A program made the position numbers and the translations under genes. From the NCBI GenBank assembly GCA_944324425.1, contig CALUWE010000015.1, positions 1 through 44,656 on the forward strand: 44,656 nt of DNA, given 5' to 3'. Each line of letters starts with the position of its first letter. The stretch's first letter is position 1. The stretch comes from Candidatus Gastranaerophilales bacterium (GTDB taxonomy: Bacteria; Cyanobacteriota; Vampirovibrionia; Gastranaerophilales; Gastranaerophilaceae). Positions 8,388-18,002 of this stretch are shown piece by piece. The notes beneath the pieces were generated by a model. The model did not search any database. It was not told the DNA's origin and saw nothing but the letters and a program-made list of their open reading frames with translations.

Positions 8388-8405
8388 TTGTGAAAATAAT
8401 CACGA
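8388..8405 (+). promoter_or_regulatory. Rex (NADH-sensing repressor) operator upstream of adhE
   Basis: The 18 bases read TTGTGA-AAATAA-TCACGA. The published Rex consensus is TTGTGAA-N4-TTCACAA, and 12 of its 14 specified positions match here. It lies 38 bases before the adhE ATG, between the likely core promoter and the ribosome binding site, where a bound repressor would block transcription. adhE is a classic Rex target: when NADH rises, Rex releases DNA and ethanol formation regenerates NAD+. The rex gene is not in this window. Confidence 0.65.
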
Positions 8406-8443
8406 ATTAAACCGAAGTTATATAAAAAGGAGAACAACAAATT

Positions 8444-11080
8444 ATGACAACTACTGTAGAAAAAGAACCGGTTGAACTTGTTGAAACCGCCGAACAGTTA
8501 GATGCCCTTGTTGACCGTGTAGTTGCAGCACAACAAGAATTTGCAACATTTACACAAGAACAAGTGGACAAAATCTTCAAAGCAGCTGCAACTGCAGCAG
8601 ACAAGGCTCGTATTCCCCTTGCACAAATGGCAAGAGAAGAATCAGGCATGGGCGTTGTTGAAGATAAAATCATCAAAAACCACTACGCAAGTGAATATAT
8701 TTACAACAAACACAAAAACACAAAAACTTGCGGTGTAATTGAAGAAGACAAAGCAAACGGAATTAAAATCGTGGCTGAACCTTTGGGTGTTTTAGCAGGT
8801 ATTGTTCCTACAACAAACCCAACTTCAACCGCTATTTTTAAATCTTTAATCGCATTGAAAACAAGAAACGGTATCATTTTCTCACCGCACCCGAGAGCTA
8901 AAAAATGTACAATTGCAGCTGCAAAATTAGTTTTAGACGCTGCAGTTAAAGCGGGTGCACCTAAAGACATTATCGGCTGGATTGATGTTCCTTCAATTGA
9001 GCTTTCAGGTCAATTAATGAAACACAAAAAAATCGCTTGCATTTTAGCAACAGGCGGCCCCGGTATGGTTATGGCAGCTTATTCATCAGGCAACCCCGCA
9101 CTTGGTGTTGGTCCCGGTAATACATCAGCCGTTATTGATGAAACAGCAGATATTCAAATGGCAGTTTCATCAATTCTTATGTCAAAAACATTTGATAACG
9201 GTATGATTTGCGCATCAGAACAATCAGTTATAGTAGTTGACAGCATATATGATGAAGTTAAAAAAGAATTTGCAAAAAGAGGCGCTCATATTATGACAGA
9301 AGCCGAAAAGCAAAAATTAATCGATTTTGGCTTTATCGATCCTAACCGCGGAACTGCTCATCCTAAAATCGTTGGTCAACCTGCAGGTGAAATTGCTAAA
9401 ATGGCAGGTTTTGAAGTTCCCGAAACAACAAAAGTTTTAATCGGCGAAAGAGAAACTCTTGATTGGGCTGACCCATTCTCAAGAGAAAAATTATCACCGA
9501 TTTTAGCTATGTATAAAGCAGGTTCATTTGAAGAAGCTGCTGATATGGCTTACTTCCTTGTTTCAAAAGGCGGCGCAGGCCACACATCAGTTTTATATAC
9601 AGATGAACGCAAAAAAGACAGAATTGACGCATATGCTAAGAAAATGCCGACTTGCCGTGTATTAATCAACCAACCTTCAAGCCAAGGCGGTATCGGCGAC
9701 CTTTATAACTTCCGTATGGAACCATCATTAACATTGGGCTGCGGCTCTTGGGGCAAAAACTCCGTTTCAGGAAACGTAGGCGTTGAAAACCTGTTAAACT
9801 ATAAGAGAGTTGCTGAAAGGAGAGAAAATATGCTTTGGTTTAAGGTTCCTCAAAAAGTTTACTTCAAAAGAGGTGCTACGGATTTAGCTTTAAGAGAATT
9901 AAAAGGAAGAAAGAAAGCATTTATCGTAACCGACAGATTCCTCTTTAATTCAGGTGCTGCAAACGGTATCATTAAAGTTTTGGATGAACTTGGCATTGAC
10001 CATGAAATCTTCTTTGATGTTAAACCGGATCCTACATTATCAACAATTGAAGAAGCATACACCATTATGAAACCTTTCGAACCTGATGTAATCATTGCAT
10101 TGGGCGGCGGTTCACCTATGGATGCTGCTAAAATCCTTTGGTTAAAATATGAACAACCTGATACAGTTTTTGAAGATATCGCAATGAGATTTATGGATAT
10201 CAGAAAAAGAATTTGCGAACTTCCTGAACTCGGCAAAAAAGCTCTTATGGTTGCAATTCCGACAACATCAGGTACAGGTTCTGAAGTAACACCGTTCTCA
10301 ATTATTACAGATGATAAAACAGGCGTTAAATATGCAATTGCAGACTATGCCTTAACACCTTCAATGGCAATTGTTGACCCGAATTTTGTTGACGGTATGC
10401 CAAAAGGCTTAACATCAGCTTCAGGTATCGACGCTTTAGTTCACGCTATTGAAGCTTATGTATCTTGCATGGCTACAAACTTCACCAATTCAAACGCTCT
10501 TGAAGCAGTGAAACTTGTATTCAAATATTTAAGCCGTTCATACCACGAAGGTGCTAATGATCCTCTTGCAAGAGAAAAAATGCACTATGCAGCAACAATT
10601 GCAGCTATGGCATTTGCGAACTCATTCTTAGGCTTATGCCACTCAATGGCACACAAATTGGGCGCAATGTTCCACGTTCCGCACGGTGTTGCTAACGCAT
10701 TATTAATCAGACAAGTAATCAGATTCAACGCAACAGACTGCCCGAAAAAACAAGCTACATTCCCGCAATACAAATATCCTTGCGCTATCGAAAGATATGC
10801 TCAAATTGCGGATGAATTAAAATTGGGCGGTTCATCCAACGAAGAAAAAACCGAACTTTTACTTAAAGCTATCGATGAATTGATGACAGATATCGAACTT
10901 CCGAAATCAATCAAAGAATGGTTAGAAAAGAACGGCAAAACAGAAGAAGACTTCTACGCTAAATTAGATGAAATGGTTGAACTTGCATTTGACGACCAAT
11001 GCACGGGCGCAAACCCTGTATATCCTTTAATGAGCGATATTAGAGCATTGTATATTAAAGCTTTCAACGGTGAATACTAA
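8444..11080 (+). CDS. adhE: bifunctional acetaldehyde-CoA / alcohol dehydrogenase
   Basis: AdhE reduces acetyl-CoA to acetaldehyde and then to ethanol, reoxidising two NADH; it forms spirosomes in the cytoplasm. Residues 1 to about 445 are the CoA-acylating aldehyde dehydrogenase with catalytic Cys256 in DNGMICASEQ. Residues from about 460 form the iron-dependent alcohol dehydrogenase with GGGSPMDAAK and the metal ligands in HAIEAY, GLCHSMAHKLG and MFHVPHG. At 878 residues it is full length for the fusion. A strong AAAAGGAG site precedes the ATG. The gene is monocistronic, with a Rex operator upstream and a strong terminator 22 bases after the stop. Codon use is richer in C-ending codons than in the neighbouring genes, as expected for a highly expressed protein. 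Confidence 0.98.
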   Translation: MTTTVEKEPVELVETAEQLDALVDRVVAAQQEFATFTQEQVDKIFKAAATAADKARIPLAQMAREESGMGVVEDKIIKNHYASEYIYNKHKNTKTCGVIEEDKANGIKIVAEPLGVLAGIVPTTNPTSTAIFKSLIALKTRNGIIFSPHPRAKKCTIAAAKLVLDAAVKAGAPKDIIGWIDVPSIELSGQLMKHKKIACILATGGPGMVMAAYSSGNPALGVGPGNTSAVIDETADIQMAVSSILMSKTFDNGMICASEQSVIVVDSIYDEVKKEFAKRGAHIMTEAEKQKLIDFGFIDPNRGTAHPKIVGQPAGEIAKMAGFEVPETTKVLIGERETLDWADPFSREKLSPILAMYKAGSFEEAADMAYFLVSKGGAGHTSVLYTDERKKDRIDAYAKKMPTCRVLINQPSSQGGIGDLYNFRMEPSLTLGCGSWGKNSVSGNVGVENLLNYKRVAERRENMLWFKVPQKVYFKRGATDLALRELKGRKKAFIVTDRFLFNSGAANGIIKVLDELGIDHEIFFDVKPDPTLSTIEEAYTIMKPFEPDVIIALGGGSPMDAAKILWLKYEQPDTVFEDIAMRFMDIRKRICELPELGKKALMVAIPTTSGTGSEVTPFSIITDDKTGVKYAIADYALTPSMAIVDPNFVDGMPKGLTSASGIDALVHAIEAYVSCMATNFTNSNALEAVKLVFKYLSRSYHEGANDPLAREKMHYAATIAAMAFANSFLGLCHSMAHKLGAMFHVPHGVANALLIRQVIRFNATDCPKKQATFPQYKYPCAIERYAQIADELKLGGSSNEEKTELLLKAIDELMTDIELPKSIKEWLEKNGKTEEDFYAKLDEMVELAFDDQCTGANPVYPLMSDIRALYIKAFNGEY

Positions 11081-11101
11081 TTGAATTCTTAATGCAAATC
11101 A

Positions 11102-11134
11102 AAAGCCCTAAAGAAATTCTTTAGGGCTTTTTTA
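11102..11134 (+). terminator. rho-independent terminator of adhE
   Basis: A 12-bp perfect stem (AAAGCCCTAAAG with CTTTAGGGCTTT) with a five-base loop is followed by a T run. It starts 22 bases after the adhE stop. Confidence 0.9.
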
Positions 11135-11141
11135 TAAATTA

Positions 11142-11173
11142 AAAAAGGCGAAAGTAAAAAACTCCGCCTTTTT
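11142..11173 (-). terminator. terminator of metK, bidirectional
   Basis: AAAAAGGCG at 11142-11150 pairs with CGCCTTTTT at 11165-11173 around a 14-base loop. Read on the minus strand it lies just after the metK stop and ends in a T run. It can also back up the adhE terminator on the plus strand. Confidence 0.75.
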
Positions 11174-11189
11174 ATATTTATTTTTTTAT

Positions 11190-12458
11190 TTAAACTGCAG
11201 CAAATTGTTTAGCAGCTTCCCTTAATTTATCTGCCATTTGAACTTCTTCCCAAGGAACATAGAAATCAGATCTTCCCATATGGCCGTATGCTGCCAATTT
11301 TTGGTAGAATTTACCGTTAAATTTTGAAGGAAGTTCACGGAGTTCAAATTGTTTGATAATGGCAGCAGGTCTTAAGTCAAAGTTAGCTTTAACAATTTTT
11401 GCCAATTCTTCATCGTCAATTTTACCTGTGCCAAATGTATCAACAAGTACAGAAACGGGTTCTGCTAAGCCAATAGCGTATGCAAGTTCAATTTCACATT
11501 GTTTTGCAAGACCTGCTGCAACAATATTTTTTGCAACCCATCTTGCAGCGTATGCTGCGGATCTGTCAACTTTCGTCGGGTCTTTGCCTGAAAATGCACC
11601 GCCGCCGTGGCGAGCATAGCCGCCATAAGTATCAACAATAATTTTTCTGCCTGTTAAGCCTGCATCACCTTGAGGGCCGCCAATTACAAACCTGCCTGAA
11701 GGGTTGATATAATATTTTGTGGTTGAATCGGGTTTAATTTTTTCATCTTTAAACACTTCTTCAACAACATATTTCATCATATCTTCTTTAATAATGGCTT
11801 GAATTTTTTGGTTGTCAGATTCACCGTTTATTTCGGGGTCATGTTGAGTTGAAATAACGATTGTATCTATTCTTTTGGGTTCGCCGTTTTCATATTCAAC
11901 GGTTACTTGGGTTTTGCCGTCCGGTCTTAAATAGTTAACAAGCCTTTCTTTTCTAACTTCAGCTAATCTGTAAGCTAACCTGTGGGCAAGTGAAATTGGA
12001 AGGGGCATAAATTCTTTTGTTTCATCACAAGCATAACCAAACATAATGCCTTGATCGCCAGCGCCTATATTTACGGTTTCAGTTGCAGAAGTTGAACTTA
12101 CATCGTTTCTTGTTTCAAGCGCTTTATTAACACCGCCTGCAATGTCTGTTGATTGTTCATCAATGCTTGTTAAAACAGCGCAGGTTTTATAATCAAAACC
12201 GCCGCCTTCTTCACCTTTGTAGCCTATTCTTTTAATTGTTTCTCTTACAACGGACGGGATATCAACATAACAAGATGAAGAAATTTCGCCTGAAACTAAA
12301 ACCATTCCTGTTGTTGCGGTTGTTTCGGCTGCAACACGGCTTGTGGGGTCTTTTGTTAAAAATACATCCAAAATTGCATCTGAAATTTGGTCGCAAACTT
12401 TATCAGGATGGCCTTCAGTTACAGATTCCGATGTAAATAAAAAATTTTTAAGTGCCAT
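11190..12458 (-). CDS. metK: S-adenosylmethionine synthetase
   Basis: MetK makes S-adenosylmethionine from methionine and ATP. Signatures are [20 protein letters not shown] at the N-terminus, [15 protein letters not shown] near residue 131 and [19 protein letters not shown] near residue 287. At 422 residues it is somewhat longer than the E. coli enzyme, which is within the range of the family. The start has an excellent AAGGAGAG ribosome binding site. It is transcribed alone from the region shared with aspS and has a leader of about 90 bases containing a hairpin. Confidence 0.97.
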   Translation of the reverse strand: MALKNFLFTSESVTEGHPDKVCDQISDAILDVFLTKDPTSRVAAETTATTGMVLVSGEISSSCYVDIPSVVRETIKRIGYKGEEGGGFDYKTCAVLTSIDEQSTDIAGGVNKALETRNDVSSTSATETVNIGAGDQGIMFGYACDETKEFMPLPISLAHRLAYRLAEVRKERLVNYLRPDGKTQVTVEYENGEPKRIDTIVISTQHDPEINGESDNQKIQAIIKEDMMKYVVEEVFKDEKIKPDSTTKYYINPSGRFVIGGPQGDAGLTGRKIIVDTYGGYARHGGGAFSGKDPTKVDRSAAYAARWVAKNIVAAGLAKQCEIELAYAIGLAEPVSVLVDTFGTGKIDDEELAKIVKANFDLRPAAIIKQFELRELPSKFNGKFYQKLAAYGHMGRSDFYVPWEEVQMADKLREAAKQFAAV

Positions 12459-12486
12459 AACTTTTCTCTCCTTAATTTATAACAAT

Positions 12487-12515
12487 ACCGGTAAGGTTTT
12501 TAATTCCAACCCGGT
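12487..12515 (-). promoter_or_regulatory. hairpin in the metK leader, function unknown
   Basis: On the minus strand ACCGG (12515-12511) pairs with CCGGT (12491-12487), and an inner GTT/AAC helix may extend it. The hairpin lies about 30 bases upstream of the metK ATG inside the predicted 5' leader. It does not match the SAM-I, SAM-II or SAM-III riboswitch consensus that I know, and it has no T run, so it is not a terminator. Regulation of metK by a short leader element is possible but unproven. Confidence 0.3.
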
Positions 12516-12543
12516 CTAATACATTTTATTACAAAGATATTAT

Positions 12544-12572
12544 TTGGTAAAATTATATTTTTATTTTATAAT
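12544..12572 (+). promoter_or_regulatory. aspS promoter
   Basis: TTGGTA at 12544-12549 and TATAAT at 12567-12572 are separated by 17 bases. The predicted start is near 12579, giving a leader of about 25 bases before the aspS ATG. A minus-strand TATAAT at 12552-12557 within this segment probably serves metK, so the two divergent promoters overlap. Confidence 0.55.
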
Positions 12573-12604
12573 TTAGCTAAAACACTAAAATAAAAGGAAT
12601 TGAA

Positions 12605-14380
12605 ATGGAATTAACATACAAAAAACAAAATTGCACAGAACTTAATGAAGGTTCAATTGGTTCTGAAGCTGTTCTTGCAGGCTGGGCTTCTACAATCAGA
12701 GATTTAGGCGGAATTATTTTTGTTGAATTAAGAGACAGATCCGGCCTTTTTCAAATTGTTGCAGACCCTAAAATTAACTTTCAGGTTTATGAAACCTTCC
12801 AAAAATTAAAATCGGAGTATGTTATTCAAGTTAAAGGCAAAGTTTCAAAACGCCCTGATGACACTATCAATGAAAAACTTCAAACAGGAACAATTGAAAT
12901 GTACCCTGATGAAATTAAAATTTTGTCAGCCGCAAAAACACTTCCTTTTATTATCGAAGATGAAGCTGTTTCAGAAGATATCAGATTAAAATATCGTTAT
13001 TTGGATTTGAGATCCGAAAAAATGCTTAAAAACTTAACTTTAAGGCACAAAATTGTAACAGCTATCAGAAACTATATGAACAGTTTGGATTTCCTTGAAG
13101 TTGAAACCCCAATTTTAATTAAAACAACACCTGAAGGCGCAAGAGATTATTTAGTTCCAAGCAGAGTTCAAGACGGCAAATTTTATGCTCTTCCCCAATC
13201 GCCGCAAGTGTTTAAACAGCTTTTAATGGTTGGCGGCATTGAAAAATATTATCAAATTGCAAAATGCTTTAGAGATGAAGACTTAAGAGCAGACAGACAG
13301 CCTGAATTTACCCAAGTTGACATTGAAATGAGCTTTGTTGAACAGGATGATGTTATTAAAATGACAGAAGGGCTTATTAAAGAAGCATTCAAAGCTGCAG
13401 GTGTTGAAGTTAACCCGCCATTTAAAAGGTTAACTTGGAAAGAAGCAATGGACAGGTTCGGTTCAGATAAACCCGACACCAGATTTGGTTTAGAGCTTTT
13501 TGATGTAACAGACATTATGGAAGCTTCAACCTTTGAAGCATTTAAAGCTGTAATTGCAGCAGGCGGCACGGTTAGAGCAATTAAAATTCCAAATATTGCA
13601 CATTATTCAAGAAAAGATATGGATGATGTCAGAAACCTTGCAATTAAATTCGGCGCAAAAGGCCTTGCATGGGTTACATATATGGAAGATGGCACGGTTA
13701 AATCACCTGTGTTTAAATTCTTAAATGAAGAACAAATAGCTGAAATTCAAAAAAGAGCAGATGCCAATAAAGGCGATATTGTTTTCTTTGTTGCAGACCA
13801 ACCGAAAGTTGTGTTTGATGTTTTAGGCAGATTCAGACTTTATTTTGGTGAAAAATTAGGTTTAATTGATAAATCCAAACACGACCTTTTATGGGTAGTT
13901 GATTTTCCTTTGTTTGAATATTCAGCTGAAGACAATAGGTTTGTTTCCGTTCACCACCCGTTTACAATGCCTGCTCTTGAAGATTTAGACAAACTTGAAA
14001 ATGATAAAGGAAATGTTAAATCAATAGCATATGACATTGTTTATAACGGATGTGAGCTTGGCGGCGGTTCAATCAGAATCCACGACAGTGAAGTTCAAGA
14101 AAGAGTGTTTAAAGCATTAGGCTTAACAGATGAAGATATTAAAGAAAAATTTGAATTTCTTGTTCAAGCATTTAAATATGGTACTCCTCCCCATGGCGGT
14201 TTAGCAATAGGTTTAGACAGGCTTGTTGCGCTTTTAACACGTTCTGAATCAATCAGAGATGTTATAGCGTTCCCGAAAAATTCTCAAGCAAAAGATTTAA
14301 TGTCTGATGCCCCTGGGGTTGCAAGCGAAGAACAATTAAGAGAATTGCATATAAAATTAAGAAATACACCGAAAGTTTAA
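12605..14380 (+). CDS. aspS: aspartate--tRNA ligase
   Basis: AspS charges tRNA-Asp (and tRNA-Asn in non-discriminating forms). Residues 1-115 form the OB-fold anticodon-binding domain. The class II catalytic core shows motif 2 in [17 protein letters not shown] and motif 3 in [14 protein letters not shown]. The bacterial GAD insertion lies between them. At 591 residues it is full-size bacterial type. An AAAAGGAATTG site precedes the ATG. A hairpin terminator follows. I cannot tell from sequence alone whether the enzyme is discriminating. Confidence 0.97.
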   Translation: MELTYKKQNCTELNEGSIGSEAVLAGWASTIRDLGGIIFVELRDRSGLFQIVADPKINFQVYETFQKLKSEYVIQVKGKVSKRPDDTINEKLQTGTIEMYPDEIKILSAAKTLPFIIEDEAVSEDIRLKYRYLDLRSEKMLKNLTLRHKIVTAIRNYMNSLDFLEVETPILIKTTPEGARDYLVPSRVQDGKFYALPQSPQVFKQLLMVGGIEKYYQIAKCFRDEDLRADRQPEFTQVDIEMSFVEQDDVIKMTEGLIKEAFKAAGVEVNPPFKRLTWKEAMDRFGSDKPDTRFGLELFDVTDIMEASTFEAFKAVIAAGGTVRAIKIPNIAHYSRKDMDDVRNLAIKFGAKGLAWVTYMEDGTVKSPVFKFLNEEQIAEIQKRADANKGDIVFFVADQPKVVFDVLGRFRLYFGEKLGLIDKSKHDLLWVVDFPLFEYSAEDNRFVSVHHPFTMPALEDLDKLENDKGNVKSIAYDIVYNGCELGGGSIRIHDSEVQERVFKALGLTDEDIKEKFEFLVQAFKYGTPPHGGLAIGLDRLVALLTRSESIRDVIAFPKNSQAKDLMSDAPGVASEEQLRELHIKLRNTPKV

Positions 14381-14385
14381 AATAT

Positions 14386-14413
14386 AAAGCGCCTTAAAAA
14401 AGGCGCTTTTTTA
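14386..14413 (+). terminator. rho-independent terminator of aspS
   Basis: AAAGCGCCTT pairs with AAGGCGCTTT around an AAAA loop, and a T run follows. It lies six bases after the aspS stop. Confidence 0.9.
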
Positions 14414-14511
14414 ATATCTAAAAACCGGTAAATTGGCCAGTTACGAATAATTTCCCGATATTATAACATTAATTCAAATCTGAACGGAATTAAGAAAAAA
14501 GGGAAATAAAA

Positions 14512-14742
14512 ATGGATAGCATATTAGAGCTTGAAAACCCGAAAAGTTTTTACGGGCTTACAAAAAGAGAACTGGAGGTTTTAAACCTTGTTATTAAGGG
14601 TTTATCAAACAGAGAAATTGCGGAGTTTTTGCATATTTCATCGCATACATCAAAAGCCCATGTTAGTGCAATTTTAACTAAATTAAACGTGCAATCAAGA
14701 ATGTTTGCAGTAATTAAAGCAATTAAAGAATTAGACCTATAA
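14512..14742 (+). CDS. single-domain LuxR/GerE-type DNA-binding protein
   Basis: The 76-residue protein is essentially only a LuxR-type helix-turn-helix: LTKRELEVLNLVIKGLSNRE, then IAEFLHISSHTSKAHVSAIL, then TKLNVQSRM. The usual receiver or ligand-binding N-terminus is absent. Such stand-alone GerE-like regulators (as in Bacillus GerE itself) act as dimers on promoters. It has a GGG-containing purine tract before the ATG and its own promoter region, because aspS is terminated upstream. It converges on nifS, whose stop lies four bases away. Its targets cannot be deduced. Confidence 0.85.
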   Translation: MDSILELENPKSFYGLTKRELEVLNLVIKGLSNREIAEFLHISSHTSKAHVSAILTKLNVQSRMFAVIKAIKELDL

Positions 14743-14745
14743 AAT

Positions 14746-15942
14746 TTATTTTAATATATTTGATAATTCTTTCTGGAAAGGCGAAATTTTAGCCAATTTT
14801 TTAATTACAAGAGGCATATTTTGAACAACAAAATCAATTTCTTCTTTTGTTGTATATCTGCTTAAAGAAAACCTGATACTCCCATGGAGAGATGTAAAGG
14901 GTGTTTTCATCGCTCTTAATACATGGCTTGGTTCTAAACTGCCGGATGTACAAGCAGAACCCGAACTTGCGCAAATTCCCAATTTATCCAAATGGAGAAG
15001 AATAAGTTCTCCTTCAATATATTCAAAGCCAATGTTTGTTGTGTTTGGAACTCTCATTTTTGTTCTTGAATTTAATTTTGCATTTTTAACGTTTTCTAAA
15101 ATGCCGCATTCAAGCCTGTCTCTTAATTCTTTTACCGTTTTATTTTCAAATTCTAATGCACTCATTGCAAGCTCAGCTGCACGAGCCATTCCCACAATAT
15201 ACGGAACATTTTCCGTTCCGCCTCTTAAGGCTCTTTCTTGGTGTCCGCCTGTCATATAGGGTTTTATTATTGTGCCTTTTTTAATATACATTGCACCAAC
15301 CCCTTTGGGTGCATGGAATTTGTGGCCTGAAATACCCATTAAATCCACTTTTGTGTTTTTAACATCAAGCTTAATTTTGCCTGCCGCCTGAACCGCATCA
15401 ATAAAAACTTTTATATTAGGGTTAATTGCCTTTACAATTTCTGCAGCTTCTTCATAAGGATAAATTGCGCCTGTTTCATTGTTTGCTGCCATTATTGCAA
15501 CAAGAGAAGTGTCATCATTAACCAAAGTTTTAAGTTCATCAATTAAAAGTTCGCCGTTTTCATCAACATTTAAATAATCAACTTTATACCCTTTTTCTTC
15601 ATATTCTTTAAATGTATTTAAAACGCAAGGATGTTCAACTTTTGTTGTTATAATGTGCCTTTTATTTGGGTTTGCTTCAATAACCCCTCTTATTGCCGTA
15701 TTTGCGCTTTCTGTACCGCAAGATGTAAAAATTATTTCTTTAGTATCGCCTGCGCCAAAAAATTCTTTAATAATTTCTCTCGAATTCTCTAAAGCACTGT
15801 GGGCTGTATGTGCCAATTCATAAATGCTTGAAGGGTTTCCAAATTCATTTGAAAAATAAGGAATCATAGCTTCAACAACTCTTTTATCCGTCATTGTTGT
15901 TGCATTGTTATCAAGATAAATTATATTTTTATTATCATTCAT
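14746..15942 (-). CDS. nifS: cysteine desulfurase, NifS type
   Basis: This PLP enzyme removes sulfur from cysteine and delivers it for Fe-S cluster assembly. Key parts are YLDNNATTMTD at the N-terminus, the PLP-Lys motif SGHKFHAPKGVGAMY, and the mobile-loop cysteine in SSGSACTSGSLEPSHVL, which is the NifS/IscS sequence form. The length of 398 residues is normal. It starts three bases after the NifU-like gene and is clearly co-transcribed with it, forming a minimal NIF-type system. No nitrogenase gene is nearby, so general Fe-S assembly is the likely role. Confidence 0.95.
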   Translation of the reverse strand: MNDNKNIIYLDNNATTMTDKRVVEAMIPYFSNEFGNPSSIYELAHTAHSALENSREIIKEFFGAGDTKEIIFTSCGTESANTAIRGVIEANPNKRHIITTKVEHPCVLNTFKEYEEKGYKVDYLNVDENGELLIDELKTLVNDDTSLVAIMAANNETGAIYPYEEAAEIVKAINPNIKVFIDAVQAAGKIKLDVKNTKVDLMGISGHKFHAPKGVGAMYIKKGTIIKPYMTGGHQERALRGGTENVPYIVGMARAAELAMSALEFENKTVKELRDRLECGILENVKNAKLNSRTKMRVPNTTNIGFEYIEGELILLHLDKLGICASSGSACTSGSLEPSHVLRAMKTPFTSLHGSIRFSLSRYTTKEEIDFVVQNMPLVIKKLAKISPFQKELSNILK

Positions 15943-15945
15943 TTT

Positions 15946-16758
15946 TTAGCCTTCTATAACGTTAATTTCATCGTCAATCAATTCTTTCAATTTCTTTTCA
16001 ATGAAATTTTTAACCGTGCTTGTTGCATTCGGGCAGCTTTCGCAAGTTCCTTTTAATTTTATATAAATATTTTTACCTTCAATATCAACAAGTTCTAAAC
16101 CGCCATTATCAAGCGCCAATTGGGGTGCAATTTCATTTTCTAAAATTGAATTAACTTTAAGCGCAAATTGAACGGGGGTAAGTTCTTTTTTGTCAATTTT
16201 TCTAGGGCCTAAAATTGAATCTATAATTTTTTGAATGTTTTCTTTGCACCTGCCGCAAGCGCCGCCGGCGTAGGTTAAATCTGTTATTTCTTTAACGGTT
16301 TTAGCACCTTGCTCAACCGCTTCTTTAATAACATTTTCTGTTACTGAAAAACAGTTGCAAATAATTTTTTCCGTTGATTTTTCGCCTATTTTATAGCCGT
16401 AATAATTATTTAGGGCATCTTCCAAAGCTTCTCTTCCCATAACTGAACAATGTGTTTTTTCAGGGGGAAGGCCGCCCAGCTTATCGATAATGTCTTTATT
16501 TGTAATTTTTTCAACTTCTTTTAATGATTTTCCTATAATCATCTCTGTTAGCATGCTTGATGATGCAACGGCAGAACCGCAGCCAAATGTTTGAAATTTA
16601 GCGTCTGTTATAATACCGTCTTTAATTTTTAAATAAAGCTTCAGAGCATCCCCGCAGGCAAGCGCGCCTGCTTCACCTATGGCGTCTGCATCTTCAATTG
16701 AACCCACATTTTTTGGGTTTGTATAATATTCTTTGACAGTTTCAGAATAGTCCCACAT
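15946..16758 (-). CDS. nifU: Fe-S cluster assembly scaffold NifU, three-domain
   Basis: NifU assembles Fe-S clusters using sulfur from NifS. The 270 residues contain all three NifU parts: an IscU-like N-terminal scaffold with Cys35 (ACGDALKL), Cys60 (FGCGSAVASSSM) and Cys104 (THCSVMG); a central BFD-like [2Fe-2S] domain with Cys in ICNCFSV and GGACGRCKENI; and a C-terminal NifU/Nfu domain with GTCESCPNATSTVKNF. The ATG at 16758 is preferred over an upstream in-frame start because AGAGGA lies eight bases before it and MWDYSETVKEYYTNPKNVG is the normal NifU N-terminus. It heads the operon with nifS. Confidence 0.95.
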   Translation of the reverse strand: MWDYSETVKEYYTNPKNVGSIEDADAIGEAGALACGDALKLYLKIKDGIITDAKFQTFGCGSAVASSSMLTEMIIGKSLKEVEKITNKDIIDKLGGLPPEKTHCSVMGREALEDALNNYYGYKIGEKSTEKIICNCFSVTENVIKEAVEQGAKTVKEITDLTYAGGACGRCKENIQKIIDSILGPRKIDKKELTPVQFALKVNSILENEIAPQLALDNGGLELVDIEGKNIYIKLKGTCESCPNATSTVKNFIEKKLKELIDDEINVIEG

Positions 16759-16847
16759 AGTTTTTCCTCTTTTACAAAGACAATTATAAATCAAAAATAC
16801 ATTATGCATATGGTGTTAAATATATTCAAATACACAATAATTATTAT

Positions 16848-17591
16848 ATGACGGAAAACTATCAAAAAAATTCGCTTTTAGGGCAACTTGAAAAAAGCGG
16901 AATTATAAATGATGAAAAAACTTCCATTCCCCAAACGGACAAAACCGATGAGGCAAATGGTGATTTTTTGCCGTTTGGAATTTTAACCGGCGGATTTGAA
17001 ACATCTCCTTTTAATTCAAATAAAATTGAAAACGAGCCCGACAAAGAAACCAAAATTGTTCAAAAAAGGCTCAATGACCTTGATTTAAATATTTTTCAGG
17101 AAGCAGGCTTTGTTGATATTTATGATGATGAATTAAGCCTGAATGAAAAAATTAAAAAAGTAAAACATTTAATCAAAAGAATTGAAGATAAAATTTTTAT
17201 GCTTGAAGATTCAGACGATGAAATGCTTTTAGAAAAATTAAAAGATGAAAAAGAAGCACTTTTGGAAACTTTAAAACTATTAGAAAAAGATGAAATTCAA
17301 AACCCCATTTCTCAAAACGCCAATGCCACCATAAAAAAAATTGAAAATAAAATTCACATAAAAGAAAAATTAAGAAAACTGGAAAAAATTATTTTAAAAT
17401 TTTGTCCCATACTTCATAAAAGTTTAATGGTCCGTCATGCTCTAAATAAACTTATAATGCTGAATGAAAGCGCCAAAGAATTAATGGCAAAAAAAATTCC
17501 TTATGGGGAACAAGAATTAAGATATAACGATTTTACGGCTTATTTAAGCTGTGCAAACGTTATTCATGCAAAATTGACAAAAAAAATGTAA
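16848..17591 (+). CDS. hypothetical acidic coiled-coil protein
   Basis: I do not recognise a family. The 247-residue protein has a polar, probably disordered N-terminus of about 85 residues (LGQLEKSGIIN, FLPFGILTGGFE). A Lys/Glu-rich predicted coiled coil follows from about residue 95 to 190 (KKVKHLIKRIEDKIFMLED, LRKLEKIILK). There is no signal peptide or membrane segment. It is divergent from nifU and convergent with the small gene at 17592, whose stop directly abuts its own. No Shine-Dalgarno is visible; an AATAAT lies six bases before the ATG, a weaker form of the leaderless pattern. Confidence 0.65.
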   Translation: MTENYQKNSLLGQLEKSGIINDEKTSIPQTDKTDEANGDFLPFGILTGGFETSPFNSNKIENEPDKETKIVQKRLNDLDLNIFQEAGFVDIYDDELSLNEKIKKVKHLIKRIEDKIFMLEDSDDEMLLEKLKDEKEALLETLKLLEKDEIQNPISQNANATIKKIENKIHIKEKLRKLEKIILKFCPILHKSLMVRHALNKLIMLNESAKELMAKKIPYGEQELRYNDFTAYLSCANVIHAKLTKKM

Positions 17592-17813
17592 TTATACGAT
17601 TTTGTGAAGCTTTTGACCGTCTTTTGAATTAGAATCAATAAAGCGTCTTAGGGAACGAGAGCTTGAGGAACTTGTACCTTGCTGGCGGGATAACGCTTGA
17701 ATATAAAGGTCATTTATTCTGCTTGCAATATATGCATGAGAATTATCTGAGCCTCTGCCTGTGCTCATAGCATTAAAACCTACATTCATATTTACAGGTC
17801 TTATACCCGACAT
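17592..17813 (-). CDS. small Ser-rich hypothetical protein
   Basis: The 73-residue product is polar, with a Ser run (TSSSSSRS) near residues 47-54 and a basic C-terminus. It has no membrane segment and matches no family I know. A strong GAAGAAGGA ribosome binding site lies just upstream of the ATG, which is the main reason to accept it. The 189 bases between it and ilvE contain the ilvE terminator and an imperfect long-loop hairpin, but no other gene. Confidence 0.6.
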   Translation of the reverse strand: MSGIRPVNMNVGFNAMSTGRGSDNSHAYIASRINDLYIQALSRQQGTSSSSSRSLRRFIDSNSKDGQKLHKIV

Positions 17814-17978
17814 TTTATTCCTTCTTCACATTTATGCCGTATTATTTCGCCATTTGCTTACCTAAAAAGCGAATATTTTCATTCTATCTAAAAAACCTGA
17901 AAAGTCAAAATTAACATGTGAATAACAGGTTTTTGAAAAATATTTACAATTTGTTACAATCAATTTTTAAATAAATAA

Positions 17979-17998
17979 GGGGGGTTTAAAACCCCCTT
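17979..17998 (-). terminator. terminator after ilvE
   Basis: G-run 17979-17984 and C-run 17992-17996 form a GC-rich stem with inner TTT/AAA pairs. On the minus strand it lies directly after the ilvE stop and is followed by a TTATTTATTT tail. Confidence 0.7.
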
Positions 17999-18002
17999 TG
18001 TT

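Noticed and set aside
8407-8676. Opposite-strand frames inside adhE and other large genes
   Set aside because: They mirror codon bias of the true genes, lack ribosome binding sites and show no protein family features.
14746-16758. nifU-nifS as evidence for nitrogen fixation
   Set aside because: No nitrogenase or other nif gene is present, and NIF-type NifS/NifU serves general Fe-S assembly in many anaerobes.
17892-17933. AAAACCTG...CAGGTTTT inverted repeat as a small RNA or terminator
   Set aside because: The loop is 26 bases and the stem is AT-rich. It lies after the ilvE terminator on the minus strand and before the 17813 gene, with no promoter on either side that I can support.
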